Below, one piece after another: positions 31,941-39,370 of a stretch of DNA of 64,000 nucleotides; the stretch's first letter is position 1; each line of letters starts with the position of its first letter. The stretch covers positions 264,462 through 328,461 of the forward strand of contig NZ_PPPX01000001.1 of the NCBI RefSeq assembly GCF_002902305.1. Reading direction: 5' to 3'. The notes beneath the pieces were generated by a model. The model was not told the DNA's origin. It ran no database searches and was given only the letters and a program-made list of their open reading frames with translations. The position numbers and the translations under genes are program-made. Source of the stretch: Staphylococcus argensis (GTDB taxonomy: Bacteria; Bacillota; Bacilli; Staphylococcales; Staphylococcaceae).

Positions 31941-32513
31941 CTATTGCTTTTGATCGGGGTTATTGTCTTGAGAATCACTTCTCTGTTTTTCTTCATGACC
32001 TTCAGACTCTTCATTATTGGATTTATCTTGTTGTGGCTGTAGCTCCTCGGGTGTCCTACATCCTCCGACAGTACAAACTGTGCCATCAGGTTTAGTGTAG
32101 CCTACCACATCTCCGTTACCAGGCGCTTGGTACCAAGTATCGCCATCTGTATCAACCATACCATCTACGCTTTGACCACTTTTTAGTCTATGTTGCATTT
32201 GACTTTTAGTTAAATAATGATTTGATTGTTGATTGCTTGTTTGTTGGTTACTTGTTTGTTCTTGATTTTGTTGAGGAGATTGTGGCTGTGAGTTTTGGGA
32301 TTGATTATTATCTGTTTCGTTTTGATTTGTAGATTTTTCTGTAGCAGATTTTTCCTCATTCTTTTCTTTCTTGTTATCAGCTTTCTTTTGTTTATCTTTC
32401 TTTTCTGCTTTCTTATTTGTTTCCGTCTTATTATCCTTATCTTTATGTTCTTCTTGCCCACACGCTGCCAATACTAAAAAACTTGATAAAATCAAAACTA
32501 AAAACTTCTTCAT
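31941..32513 (-). CDS. Prophage-encoded lipoprotein (moron)
   Basis: A 190-residue protein with signal peptide and lipobox LAAC (Cys18). A disordered Lys/Glu then Gln/Asn/Ser-rich linker follows. The small C-terminal module reads LTKSQMQHRLKSGQSVDGM, DTDGDTWYQAPGNGDVVGY, and has two Cys in TVCTVGGCRTPEE. It lies between int and the exclusion lipoprotein, the usual moron slot of staphylococcal siphophages. It could alter the cell surface or block superinfection. I do not recognise a named family. Confidence 0.7.
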   Translation of the reverse strand: MKKFLVLILSSFLVLAACGQEEHKDKDNKTETNKKAEKKDKQKKADNKKEKNEEKSATEKSTNQNETDNNQSQNSQPQSPQQNQEQTSNQQTSNQQSNHYLTKSQMQHRLKSGQSVDGMVDTDGDTWYQAPGNGDVVGYTKPDGTVCTVGGCRTPEELQPQQDKSNNEESEGHEEKQRSDSQDNNPDQKQ

Positions 32514-32579
32514 TTTACATTCTCCTTATTCTTTATTTTTATATTTAAACATCCTCAACGGCTCAATCGTAATAGAGTA

Positions 32580-32610
32580 AAGTAAAAGGGTACTAAGTAC
32601 CCTTATTGTT
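32580..32610 (-). terminator. Terminator after the Ltp-like gene
   Basis: AATAAGGGTACTTAGTACCCTT (minus strand) is a palindromic stem followed by TTAC-rich sequence. Confidence 0.65.
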
Positions 32611-33162
32611 TTATTTATCTAAATGATCCACTGCATATTGTGCCTCTTCTTCAGTGAATTTATCCCCCGCATCAGAAATTAATTGATTATAAATTGAGTC
32701 TTTCGACATGTTCTGGTCTTCTTGATATGATTTAGCACTTTCAAGAGCATTCTTCTTATAATCTGCTTTTAAGTTATCTACTGCGTACTGCGCATCTTCC
32801 TCAGAAAATTTGTCCCCCGCATCAGACGTTAATTGCTGATAGATACCATTTTTAGACATATGCATTGTATCTGCATAAGTTTTAGCAGAGTTTAATGCAG
32901 CAGTTTGTTCTTTAGTAGCATTTTTATCTTATTTAACTTCAGAACTCTCTTTATTAATATTTTTATCTACTTCATTAACAAAAGTTCCAGTACAAGCAGT
33001 TATACCAATAATTATAAGAATTAGTAGGACTAGACAACCACCACAACCAAAAAGCCATCCTTTTTTCTTTTTAGCTTTTTCTTGTTGTTTGTACTCTTCG
33101 AATTGTCGAATTTGTCTTTCCAACAATTCTTCATTTGTTAAATTTGAAACATTCTTAGACAT
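32611..33162 (-). pseudogene. Ltp-family superinfection-exclusion lipoprotein, interrupted by an in-frame stop
   Basis: One frame runs from ATG 33162 to 32611 but carries TAA at 32929–32931. The first part (77 residues) has a charged cytoplasmic lead, a membrane segment and a lipobox-like ITAC. The second part has two copies of the Ltp HTH-like repeat (MSKNGIYQQLTSDAGDKFSE and MSKDSIYNQLISDAGDKFTE). Ltp proteins of Gram-positive phages block DNA entry of related phages. Here the anchor and repeats are separated, so the product is probably inactive unless the stop is read through or translation restarts at 32865 (no lipidation). Confidence 0.8.
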
Positions 33163-33177
33163 TTAAATATGTCCCCC

Positions 33178-33642
33178 TTAATTAATATTTTTATATTTAA
33201 ACACACGTAATGGTTCAAACTGAATTAAGTAAGTTCCATAATGTATGTGAATACCATGTTTATTTCTGTAATGTTCCAATATTTCTAATACGTGCTCTTC
33301 ACTTAATTGAACATATTGAGCTAGTTCATATAAGTTACTTACACCGTAGTGATATGCCTCAACGATAATACGTAAGGGTAGTGCAGCCTCGTATCCGTGA
33401 CGTTTAGCATAATTTTCAAACTTGCGGTTAATCCATTTAGATTGGTCTAATATGTTACCGTATGTAAGTTTATGATGTGCGAGTTCTTCGTATAGCACTT
33501 CGGCTTTGCGTGTTTCGGATAGATTTTTATCAATAAGTATAACACCGTTATCATAAAAACCTTCAAAACCCCCTTTTAAAGCAATTCCATCATCAATAGG
33601 AATATGCTTATTTTTAATAACTAAATTCTCGTACAGTGACAC
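33178..33642 (-). CDS. ImmA/IrrE-family metalloprotease
   Basis: A 154-residue protein next to the repressor. It has the ImmA core FYDNGVILIDKNLSETRKAEVLYEE followed by EELAHHKLTYGN, where the family has HExxH; here the first His is not obvious, so zinc binding may be altered. ImmA-type proteases cleave phage or ICE repressors to induce excision. It is co-directional with and 12 bp from the CI-like gene. Confidence 0.85.
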   Translation of the reverse strand: MSLYENLVIKNKHIPIDDGIALKGGFEGFYDNGVILIDKNLSETRKAEVLYEELAHHKLTYGNILDQSKWINRKFENYAKRHGYEAALPLRIIVEAYHYGVSNLYELAQYVQLSEEHVLEILEHYRNKHGIHIHYGTYLIQFEPLRVFKYKNIN

Positions 33643-33654
33643 AGAAATCTCCCC

Positions 33655-33987
33655 TTAATTATTGCGATGTGCTTTTCTTACTAATTCAGCGTACTTTCTA
33701 ATTTCAGCTAATTCTTCTTCTGTAAAATCACCGTCTAAATGTGCGGCAAGTGTATCTTGTTGTATTTCCTTTTTCCCTTCTGTAATTCTTGATTTAGATA
33801 CATTAAAGTAATCTGCAAGTTGTTGGATTCTTTTTATACGTGGATATTTAGTTTGTTGAATCCAATTTGAGACCGTAGGTTGAGTTACTCCAATAGCTTC
33901 AGCAAGTTCTTTTTGGTCGATATTTCTTTCTTTCATAAGTTCTTGTAGGTTTTCAGATAATTTTTTTCTAACGTTGTTATTTTCCAT
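33655..33987 (-). CDS. CI-like prophage repressor
   Basis: A 110-residue HTH_3 (XRE) protein. The DNA-binding domain reads NIDQKELAEAIGVTQPTVSNW at about 19–40. The short C-terminal part (about 70–110) is acidic and lacks a LexA-type peptidase domain, so induction would depend on the neighbouring ImmA rather than self-cleavage. It is divergent from the Cro-like gene across an operator region. Confidence 0.9.
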   Translation of the reverse strand: MENNNVRKKLSENLQELMKERNIDQKELAEAIGVTQPTVSNWIQQTKYPRIKRIQQLADYFNVSKSRITEGKKEIQQDTLAAHLDGDFTEEELAEIRKYAELVRKAHRNN

Positions 33988-34138
33988 AATTGTCTCCTTT
34001 AATATTACTTAATGTAATATTAATTTACCACAACTAACATTACTTTACAATACTTTTTATAACTTTAATTGAAAAAATATAACTTTACCCGTTGACAAGT
34101 AATTTAAAGTAATATAAAGTTATACGTGTGAAAGAGAG
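33988..34138. promoter_or_regulatory. Lysogeny switch operator region
   Basis: This lies between the divergent repressor and Cro genes. Repeated half-sites AAAGTAATAT, ATTACTTTA and the palindrome TATTACTTAATGTAATA (about 34003–34019) look like operators. TTGACA at 34092–34097 is a good -35 for the rightward promoter, with TATAAA about 15 bp downstream. Confidence 0.7.
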
Positions 34139-34147
34139 GTGAACAAC

Positions 34148-34339
34148 ATGCCAGAACAACTAACAGTTAGAAAGTGGAGATTGATTAGAGATTTAAAGCA
34201 ACAAGAAGTAGCGGATATTTTAGGAGTAAATCCTAAAACTGTCGGACATTGGGAAAAAGAAGAAACTAATTTAAGCAATGTTACAGTTTATGCTTTAGCA
34301 AAGTTATACGATGTAGAAATTGACCAAATTAAAGTATAA
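34148..34339 (+). CDS. Cro-like regulator
   Basis: A 63-residue XRE HTH protein (PEQLTVRKWRLIRDLKQQEV, GVNPKTVGHWEKEE). The start at ATG 34148 (RBS AGAGAGGTGAAC) is favoured over the upstream 34139. It is the first gene of the rightward lytic operon and would oppose the CI-like repressor. Confidence 0.85.
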   Translation: MPEQLTVRKWRLIRDLKQQEVADILGVNPKTVGHWEKEETNLSNVTVYALAKLYDVEIDQIKV

Positions 34340-34392
34340 AAAATTTTACTATCTATATAACTTTTAATAACTTTTAAAAGGAGGTTAATTAA

Positions 34393-35130
34393 TTGAACGA
34401 ATTACAAACAAATAATGATATTGGCCAAATGTTCAACATTCATGAAAAAGAAAATGGAGAGATCGCAATAAGTGGTCGTGAATTACATGAAGCACTAGAG
34501 ATTAGAACAGAATATAAAAAGTGGTTCAGTAGAATGACTGAATATGGTTTTGAAGAAAATATCGATTACACAAGGGTGACCCAAAATTGTCTTACCCGAG
34601 GTGGATATCAAAATATAACTGACCACGCACTCACACTAGACACTGCAAAAGAAATTGCAATGATACAAAGAAGTGAGCCAGGTAAAAGAGCACGACAATA
34701 TTTTATTCAAGTAGAGAAAGCGTGGAACAGTCCAGAAATGATAATGCAACGTGCTTTGAAGATTGCTAATGAAACTAAGTTGCAACTTGAAGCACAGATC
34801 GAAAAAGATAAACCTAAAGTTTTATTCGCAGATTCAGTTGTTGGCAGTCAAAGTTCAATTTTAATTGGCGAGTTAGCTAAACTACTCAAACAAAATGGTG
34901 TAAATATTGGGCAAAACAGACTGTTCGAGTGGATGAGAGAAAATGGTTATCTCATAAAACAAAAGGGTGAGAATTACAACTTACCTACACAACGCAGCGC
35001 AGATTTAGAAATCATGGATATTAAGAAACGCACAATCAACAATCCAGACGGTTCGAGTCAAATCACACGTACAACAAAAATCACTGGTAAAGGTCAACAA
35101 TACTTTATAAACAAATTTTTAGCGGAATAA
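34393..35130 (+). CDS. ant: Phage antirepressor (AntA/KilA-C type)
   Basis: A 245-residue protein. The N-terminal AntA/AntB domain (GEIAISGRELHEALEIRTEY, KKWFSRMTEYGFEENIDY, LDTAKEIAMIQRSEPGKRAR) is joined to a C-terminal KilA-C/ANT domain (ILIGELAKLLKQNGVNIGQN, LFEWMRENGYLI). It starts at TTG behind AAAGGAGG. Such proteins inactivate prophage repressors or regulate early genes. It is the second gene of the lytic operon. Confidence 0.92.
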   Translation: MNELQTNNDIGQMFNIHEKENGEIAISGRELHEALEIRTEYKKWFSRMTEYGFEENIDYTRVTQNCLTRGGYQNITDHALTLDTAKEIAMIQRSEPGKRARQYFIQVEKAWNSPEMIMQRALKIANETKLQLEAQIEKDKPKVLFADSVVGSQSSILIGELAKLLKQNGVNIGQNRLFEWMRENGYLIKQKGENYNLPTQRSADLEIMDIKKRTINNPDGSSQITRTTKITGKGQQYFINKFLAE

Positions 35131-35144
35131 AGGAGGGGCAAACA

Positions 35145-35444
35145 TTGAACATTCAAGAAGCAACAAAGTTAGCAATGGAAAAAGGTAAATCTATTTATAG
35201 AAAAGATTTAAGAAATGAAGGTTTAAGAGGAGAAATATTACCCACAAACGACGCGTACCACGGAATGCTGTACACCATCCCAGATAAGAAGTCCTATAAG
35301 CAAAGATGGCAACCAATGGCAGAGGACTTAATATCTGATGAATGGCATGTTGTAGGAGAAAAAACAATGACAGAAAAAATCAAAGGATTAGAAGTAGATT
35401 TAGAGATTCAAGAAAACAAACAAACGCCTACCAAAAAACAGTAG
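35145..35444 (+). CDS. DUF2829-like protein, candidate Tad2 anti-Thoeris factor
   Basis: A 99-residue protein with NIQEATKLAMEKGKSIYRK at the start and the tail motif RWQPMAEDLISDEWHVV. That arrangement (short basic N-terminus, then a final acidic D-L-x-x-D/E-W motif) is typical of DUF2829. One branch of DUF2829, Tad2, sequesters the Thoeris signalling molecule. It lies in the early region, where anti-defence genes are common. Family assignment is from memory and function from homology only. Confidence 0.5.
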   Translation: MNIQEATKLAMEKGKSIYRKDLRNEGLRGEILPTNDAYHGMLYTIPDKKSYKQRWQPMAEDLISDEWHVVGEKTMTEKIKGLEVDLEIQENKQTPTKKQ

Positions 35445-35457
35445 ACGCTTTGAACAA

Positions 35458-35682
35458 TTATTTGAGTAAACCGTTGTCGGATAAACGCTCTAGCGTATCA
35501 GCAAGTAGGGTTGCTGAATAACTAGTATTAAGTTCGATTATATAACTAAATAATGCGTTTATATCGACATTCCCATCAAAATCTGTAATTTCATCCATCT
35601 TGGAATCAATTTCTTCTTGAGTGAAGAACTTGGATTGGACATGATTAACAGATTCGATAACTATATCTTCATATTTTGACAT
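35458..35682 (-). CDS. Small reverse-strand prophage protein
   Basis: A 74-residue acidic protein (MSKYEDIVIESVNHVQSKFF, then repeating helical segments) with a strong RBS (GAGGAGG). It is encoded against the lytic operon, so it is probably expressed in the lysogen. I do not recognise it. The longer frame to 35820 overlaps the next gene and lacks an RBS, so I rejected it. Confidence 0.65.
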   Translation of the reverse strand: MSKYEDIVIESVNHVQSKFFTQEEIDSKMDEITDFDGNVDINALFSYIIELNTSYSATLLADTLERLSDNGLLK

Positions 35683-35737
35683 ATATATTACCTCCTCATA
35701 AGGAGTATAGCAGAAAAAATAATAAGGAATGATTACT

Positions 35738-36049
35738 ATGCCACAAACACTTAATGTATCAGTACCAATTCCAGACACACACGTACTCATCGCAAAAGAA
35801 GAATACGAAGAGTTATTCAATTACTCTTTGGATCCTGTATGGGACTTAAAAGACTTGAAAAAGAAGTTGAAGATGTCGTCTGACGACACTATAAAAGACA
35901 AATTACTATTCAATCCTAAATTCGAAAAAGTCTTGAAGAAACAAGGCATAGCTCACTATCCAGATGAAAGTTTTAACAGATGGAGATTCAACGCAAGAAA
36001 GATGAATAAATTCATTGATGAACATTTCAATGAAATACACAGCAAATAA
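35738..36049 (+). CDS. DUF771-like phage protein
   Basis: A 103-residue protein starting at ATG 35738 (AAGGA 9 bp upstream; ATG 35729 is too close). It has VLIAKEEYEELFNYSLDP and a DNA-binding-like helical core (WDLKDLKKKLKMSSDDTIKD). The family is common in the early region of staphylococcal and listerial phages; the role is probably an excisionase-like or regulatory DNA-binding protein. Confidence 0.7.
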   Translation: MPQTLNVSVPIPDTHVLIAKEEYEELFNYSLDPVWDLKDLKKKLKMSSDDTIKDKLLFNPKFEKVLKKQGIAHYPDESFNRWRFNARKMNKFIDEHFNEIHSK

Positions 36050-36062
36050 AGGAGGTGATGAA

Positions 36063-36221
36063 ATGAAGTATCTATTGGCATACCTAACAATGTTTATCGT
36101 TGCATTAGCACTTGTGTTATTAAGAGTACATTTAGCTACAACACTAGTTATTAGTTTATCCGTATTACTAATTGCAATCCCATTCTGGAGAGTGTGGATA
36201 GAACAAATAAAAAAAGACTGA
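36063..36221 (+). CDS. Small phage membrane protein
   Basis: A 52-residue protein with two membrane segments, in the early operon with RBS AAAGGAGGTGATG. No family recognised. The Lys-rich end (EQIKKD) would be cytoplasmic. Confidence 0.65.
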   Translation: MKYLLAYLTMFIVALALVLLRVHLATTLVISLSVLLIAIPFWRVWIEQIKKD

Positions 36222-36311
36222 ATGCTAACTCGCGCTTAGCAAACAGTCAAAAAAACTAATTGGAAAGTAAACATAAATTAATTATACCCCAAACTTATGG
36301 AGGTAATCAAC

Positions 36312-36533
36312 TTGAAAGAGACGATAACATATTTAATCAAACGTAAAGATACTGATTTGTTTGTGACTAATAAACCAACTGACAGAAATGGCGACATCAG
36401 TTATTCGACAAAATTTAACCGTGCTAGAGAATTTAATGGCATAGAAGACGCAAGTATAGACATGACAAACCATGTCGCTATTAAACATACGCATATTGAA
36501 AAAGATGAATACGAGGAGGTCGCTTATGACTGA
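36312..36533 (+). CDS. DUF2483-like phage protein
   Basis: A 73-residue protein that starts at TTG 36312 after GGAGGTAATC (TTG is preferred over ATG 36297, which precedes the RBS). It reads ETITYLIKRKDTDLFVTNKP, as in the short DUF2483 proteins of staphylococcal phages. Function unknown. Confidence 0.65.
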   Translation: MKETITYLIKRKDTDLFVTNKPTDRNGDISYSTKFNRAREFNGIEDASIDMTNHVAIKHTHIEKDEYEEVAYD

Positions 36534-36588
36534 ACAGAAAAATGTAATGGAGGTAAATTATGATGAGCTTCAAAGAAAAATTCAATGA
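36526..36588 (+). CDS. 20-residue ORF with a strong RBS
   Basis: ATG 36526 lies 5 bp after GAGGAGGT and encodes MTEQKNVMEVNYDELQRKIQ. It overlaps the genes on both sides and may serve to couple their translation. No family recognised. Confidence 0.4.
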   Translation: MTEQKNVMEVNYDELQRKIQ

Positions 36589-37189
36589 GTTGAACAGCCG
36601 AAATGTCAATGACCATGTTGAACAAAAAAACGGATTAAATTATTTATCTTGGGCATACGTGCAACAAGAATTAACAAAACTAGATGAAAACTTTCAACAT
36701 AGATTTATAGAATTTCCTTACACAGACAGTGACCGTGACGACATTTTCGTACCTTATTTAAAGACAGAAGAAGGTTATATGGTTTGTGTAGAAATCACAT
36801 TATTTGGCGTTACTAAAAGGGAGTGGCTACCAGTATTAAATTACAAAAATCAAGCAATTCCTAAAGGATCAGCTACAACTTTCGACATAAACAAAAGTAT
36901 GAAAAGAGTAATGGTAAAATGTGCGGCTCAATTTGGTTTAGGAAACTATTTATATTTGGGTGAGGACGCACCAGATGCCAGCGATAACGACATTACAGAA
37001 TTAGAAGAACGTATCAATCAGTTTGTAACGCTATCACAAGAAAAAGGTAGAGACGCAACATTGGATAAAACAATGCGTTGGTTAGGTATTCAAAACATTA
37101 ACAAAGTATCACAAAAAGAAATAGCGCAAGCACACACAAAACTAGACGCGGGACTAAAACAATTAGATAAGGAGAATGACAATGACTAA
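36560..37189 (+). CDS. Single-strand annealing protein (DUF1071/Sak-type)
   Basis: A 209-residue protein (ATG 36560 or 36563) with NGLNYLSWAYVQQELTKLDE, FDINKSMKRVMVKCAAQFGL and GNYLYLGEDAPD. This is the DUF1071/SSAP group of phage recombinases that anneal single strands during replication. The SSB gene follows directly, the usual pairing. RBS GGAGGTAAATT. Confidence 0.85.
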   Translation: MMSFKEKFNELNSRNVNDHVEQKNGLNYLSWAYVQQELTKLDENFQHRFIEFPYTDSDRDDIFVPYLKTEEGYMVCVEITLFGVTKREWLPVLNYKNQAIPKGSATTFDINKSMKRVMVKCAAQFGLGNYLYLGEDAPDASDNDITELEERINQFVTLSQEKGRDATLDKTMRWLGIQNINKVSQKEIAQAHTKLDAGLKQLDKENDND

Positions 37190-37592
37190 TTTAACAATTT
37201 TAACAGGACGTATCACTAAAGATTTAGAACTAAAACCGGCAGGACAAACACAAGTAACTAACTTCTCATTAGCAGTAGACAACCCATTCAAAAAAGATGA
37301 TACTTCGTTCTTTGATATTGCAGCATTTGGTAAAACTGCACAACTACTTAATAACTATTGTGGAAAAGGTAGCAAAATCTTAATTGAAGGCAACTTGAAA
37401 CAAGATAGATTCCAAGATAAAGAAGGTAACAACCGTTCAGTAGTGCGAGTGATTGCGAATAGAGTTGAGTTTTTAGATAGTAAAGGGCAATCAAACGGAC
37501 AATCTCAACAGCAACGAGGACAATCACCAGCAGGCAATAACCCGTTTGCAAATGCTAACGACGACATTTCAGAATCGGAACTTCCTTTCTAG
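37182..37592 (+). CDS. ssb: Phage single-stranded DNA-binding protein
   Basis: A 136-residue OB-fold SSB (NLTILTGRITKDLELKPAGQ, FFDIAAFGKTAQLLNNYCGK). It has a Gln/Gly-rich linker and the acidic C-terminal tip DDISESELPF that recruits partners. ATG 37182 is chosen because AAGGAG lies 7 bp upstream. Confidence 0.95.
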   Translation: MTNLTILTGRITKDLELKPAGQTQVTNFSLAVDNPFKKDDTSFFDIAAFGKTAQLLNNYCGKGSKILIEGNLKQDRFQDKEGNNRSVVRVIANRVEFLDSKGQSNGQSQQQRGQSPAGNNPFANANDDISESELPF

Positions 37593-37603
37593 GATGTGAT
37601 TAA

Positions 37604-38287
37604 ATGCAACGAATTACACACTACATTCAAGAGGACGACGGTACAATCAGCGCCGTTGTCCGCAATGTAGAGTTAAGCAGCAAAGACTTAATGATATTAG
37701 ATAACGGGCTTGATGTCGAAGTCGAATGTAAGCCTATTGACCCATACAAAATTACAGATAAACAGCGCAAAAAGATATTTGCCTTATGTAACGACATAGA
37801 GGCACACACAGGCGAACCGCGCGACTATATGAGGTATATGTTCATGGATTATGTATCAGTCCTTTACGGCTATGATATGACCCTCTCATTGAGTGGCTGC
37901 ACAAGAAGCCAAGCGAAACAAGTTATAGAGGTCATTATAGACTGGGTTTTCTATAACGATATTCCGCTTAACTATAAAACAAGCGACCTCATGAAAGAAG
38001 ATAAAGCCTTTCTTTACTGGTCAACGGTCAATAGAACTTGCGTTATATGCGGTAAACCGTCAAGCGAACTTGCTCATTATCATGCAGTCGGTCGTGGACG
38101 TAACAGAAACAAGATAAGCCACTTAAACAACAAGGTACTTGCATTATGTTCAGGACATCATAAGGAACAGCACGATATGGGCATGGATAGCTTCAATAAG
38201 AAATACCACTTAGAGAACAATTGGGTAAAAGTCGATGATCGGCTTAACAAAATGTTGAAAGGAGAAAGCAATAATGGCGACCTTTAG
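37604..38287 (+). CDS. Putative HNH nuclease of the phage replication module
   Basis: A 227-residue protein. The helical N-terminal two thirds are followed by a zinc-type HNH segment: CVICGKPSSELAHYHAVGRG, NNKVLALCSGHHKEQHDMG. It sits between ssb and the initiator gene, as in many staphylococcal siphophages. Probably an endonuclease in recombination or junction processing; the substrate is unknown. It overlaps the next gene by 14 bp. Confidence 0.85.
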   Translation: MQRITHYIQEDDGTISAVVRNVELSSKDLMILDNGLDVEVECKPIDPYKITDKQRKKIFALCNDIEAHTGEPRDYMRYMFMDYVSVLYGYDMTLSLSGCTRSQAKQVIEVIIDWVFYNDIPLNYKTSDLMKEDKAFLYWSTVNRTCVICGKPSSELAHYHAVGRGRNRNKISHLNNKVLALCSGHHKEQHDMGMDSFNKKYHLENNWVKVDDRLNKMLKGESNNGDL

Positions 38288-39002
38288 AACTATAAAAGAG
38301 CGTGGTGATTTCGTAACAGTAAATAAAATGTTCATATTCGACGAGCGTTTGAGTGCTAAAGCAAAAGGCATTTTACTTTACTTCCTAAGCCGACCAGATG
38401 ATTGGCAAATCTATACTTCAGAAGTAGTTAAGCATATGAACGACGGTCAAAAATCTATTAATAATGGCATCAAGGAATTGATGGAATGTAAGTATGTACA
38501 CCGTATACAAAAACGAAAAGATTCTGGAGTGTTTTCTGGATATGAATACCATGTTTACGAAAGACCAACCGAAATGCCATTATCGGAAAACGGATTATCG
38601 GAAAACGGAAAAACGGAAAACCGAAAAGGGCAAACTACTAATAATAATATAACTAATAATGATTTAACTAAGAATAATAGAAGAGTCGACTTCATCCCTT
38701 ACAAGAAAATCATTGATTATTTAAACGAAAAGACTGGTAAAAGATTCAGTCATAAATCAAAAGCTAACCAAAGATTAATTAAAGCTAGATTTAACGAAGG
38801 CTATACCTTAGATGACTTTATCAATGTAATAGATACTAAAACAAATGAATGGAAAGACGTAGACAAGATGAAAGGTTACTTACAACCTACTACTTTATTT
38901 GGTAACAAGTTTGATAAGTATCTTAACCAAGAGGTAGTAAATCAAGATGAAGCTGATACAGATATATTCGATTCTAAGATGAAAGAATTATTTGGAGAGT
39001 GA
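38274..39002 (+). CDS. Phage replication initiator (DnaD-like / phage C-terminal domain)
   Basis: A 242-residue protein. The N-terminal winged helix reads FDERLSAKAKGILLYFLSRP. A linker is encoded by repeated DNA (LSENGLSENGKTENRKG), and the C-terminal conserved phage replication domain reads YLNEKTGKRFSHKSKANQRL…MKGYLQPTTLFG. It would bind the origin, which lies inside its own gene, and recruit the helicase loader and DnaB. Confidence 0.9.
   Translation: MATFRTIKERGDFVTVNKMFIFDERLSAKAKGILLYFLSRPDDWQIYTSEVVKHMNDGQKSINNGIKELMECKYVHRIQKRKDSGVFSGYEYHVYERPTEMPLSENGLSENGKTENRKGQTTNNNITNNDLTKNNRRVDFIPYKKIIDYLNEKTGKRFSHKSKANQRLIKARFNEGYTLDDFINVIDTKTNEWKDVDKMKGYLQPTTLFGNKFDKYLNQEVVNQDEADTDIFDSKMKELFGE
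38578..38690. other. Probable phage replication origin
   Basis: Inside the initiator gene are tandem copies of TATCGGAAAACGGA-like iterons (38581–38630) followed by a run of AT-rich sequence (38636–38680) suitable for unwinding. Theta-type phages commonly carry their origin in this position. Confidence 0.65.
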
Positions 39003-39007
39003 TTGTT

Positions 39008-39370
39008 ATGACAATGTCTAAAAAACAAGCATTCCAAATAATTGACTATTTAAGAAATATCTATGAATTAAAGTTCGATGAAAAGAAACTAAATATATGG
39101 ATTGATTTGCTTTCAGAAGAAGGTGACTACAAACCAACTCTAAAAGCAGCTAAAGACTATATAACAAACGGTAATCCTTATCCACCAAAGATACCAAACA
39201 TTTTACGCAAAGAACCTAAAATGCTAAAAGAAAATGAGTTGGATCAACAAACAAAAGAACATCGATGGAGAATGCAAAATGATGAAAATTATAAGAAGAA
39301 ACGACAACAAGCATTAGAAGCATTTAAACAAAAAGTAGCCGAGTTCAATCGAGGTGATGACAATGCTTAA
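39008..39370 (+). CDS. Phage helicase loader/inhibitor (G39P-like)
   Basis: A 120-residue protein (ATG 39008 after GGAGAG) of mainly helical character, with an N-terminal globular part (QAFQIIDYLRNIYELKF) and a Lys/Gln-rich tail. Position just before the DnaB gene and size match SPP1 G39P-type loaders. Similarity is low, so assignment rests mostly on context. Confidence 0.65.
   Translation: MTMSKKQAFQIIDYLRNIYELKFDEKKLNIWIDLLSEEGDYKPTLKAAKDYITNGNPYPPKIPNILRKEPKMLKENELDQQTKEHRWRMQNDENYKKKRQQALEAFKQKVAEFNRGDDNA

Noticed and set aside
35458-35820. Long version of the reverse-strand prophage ORF
   Set aside because: It overlaps the DUF771-like start and has no RBS; ATG 35682 behind GAGGAGG is better.
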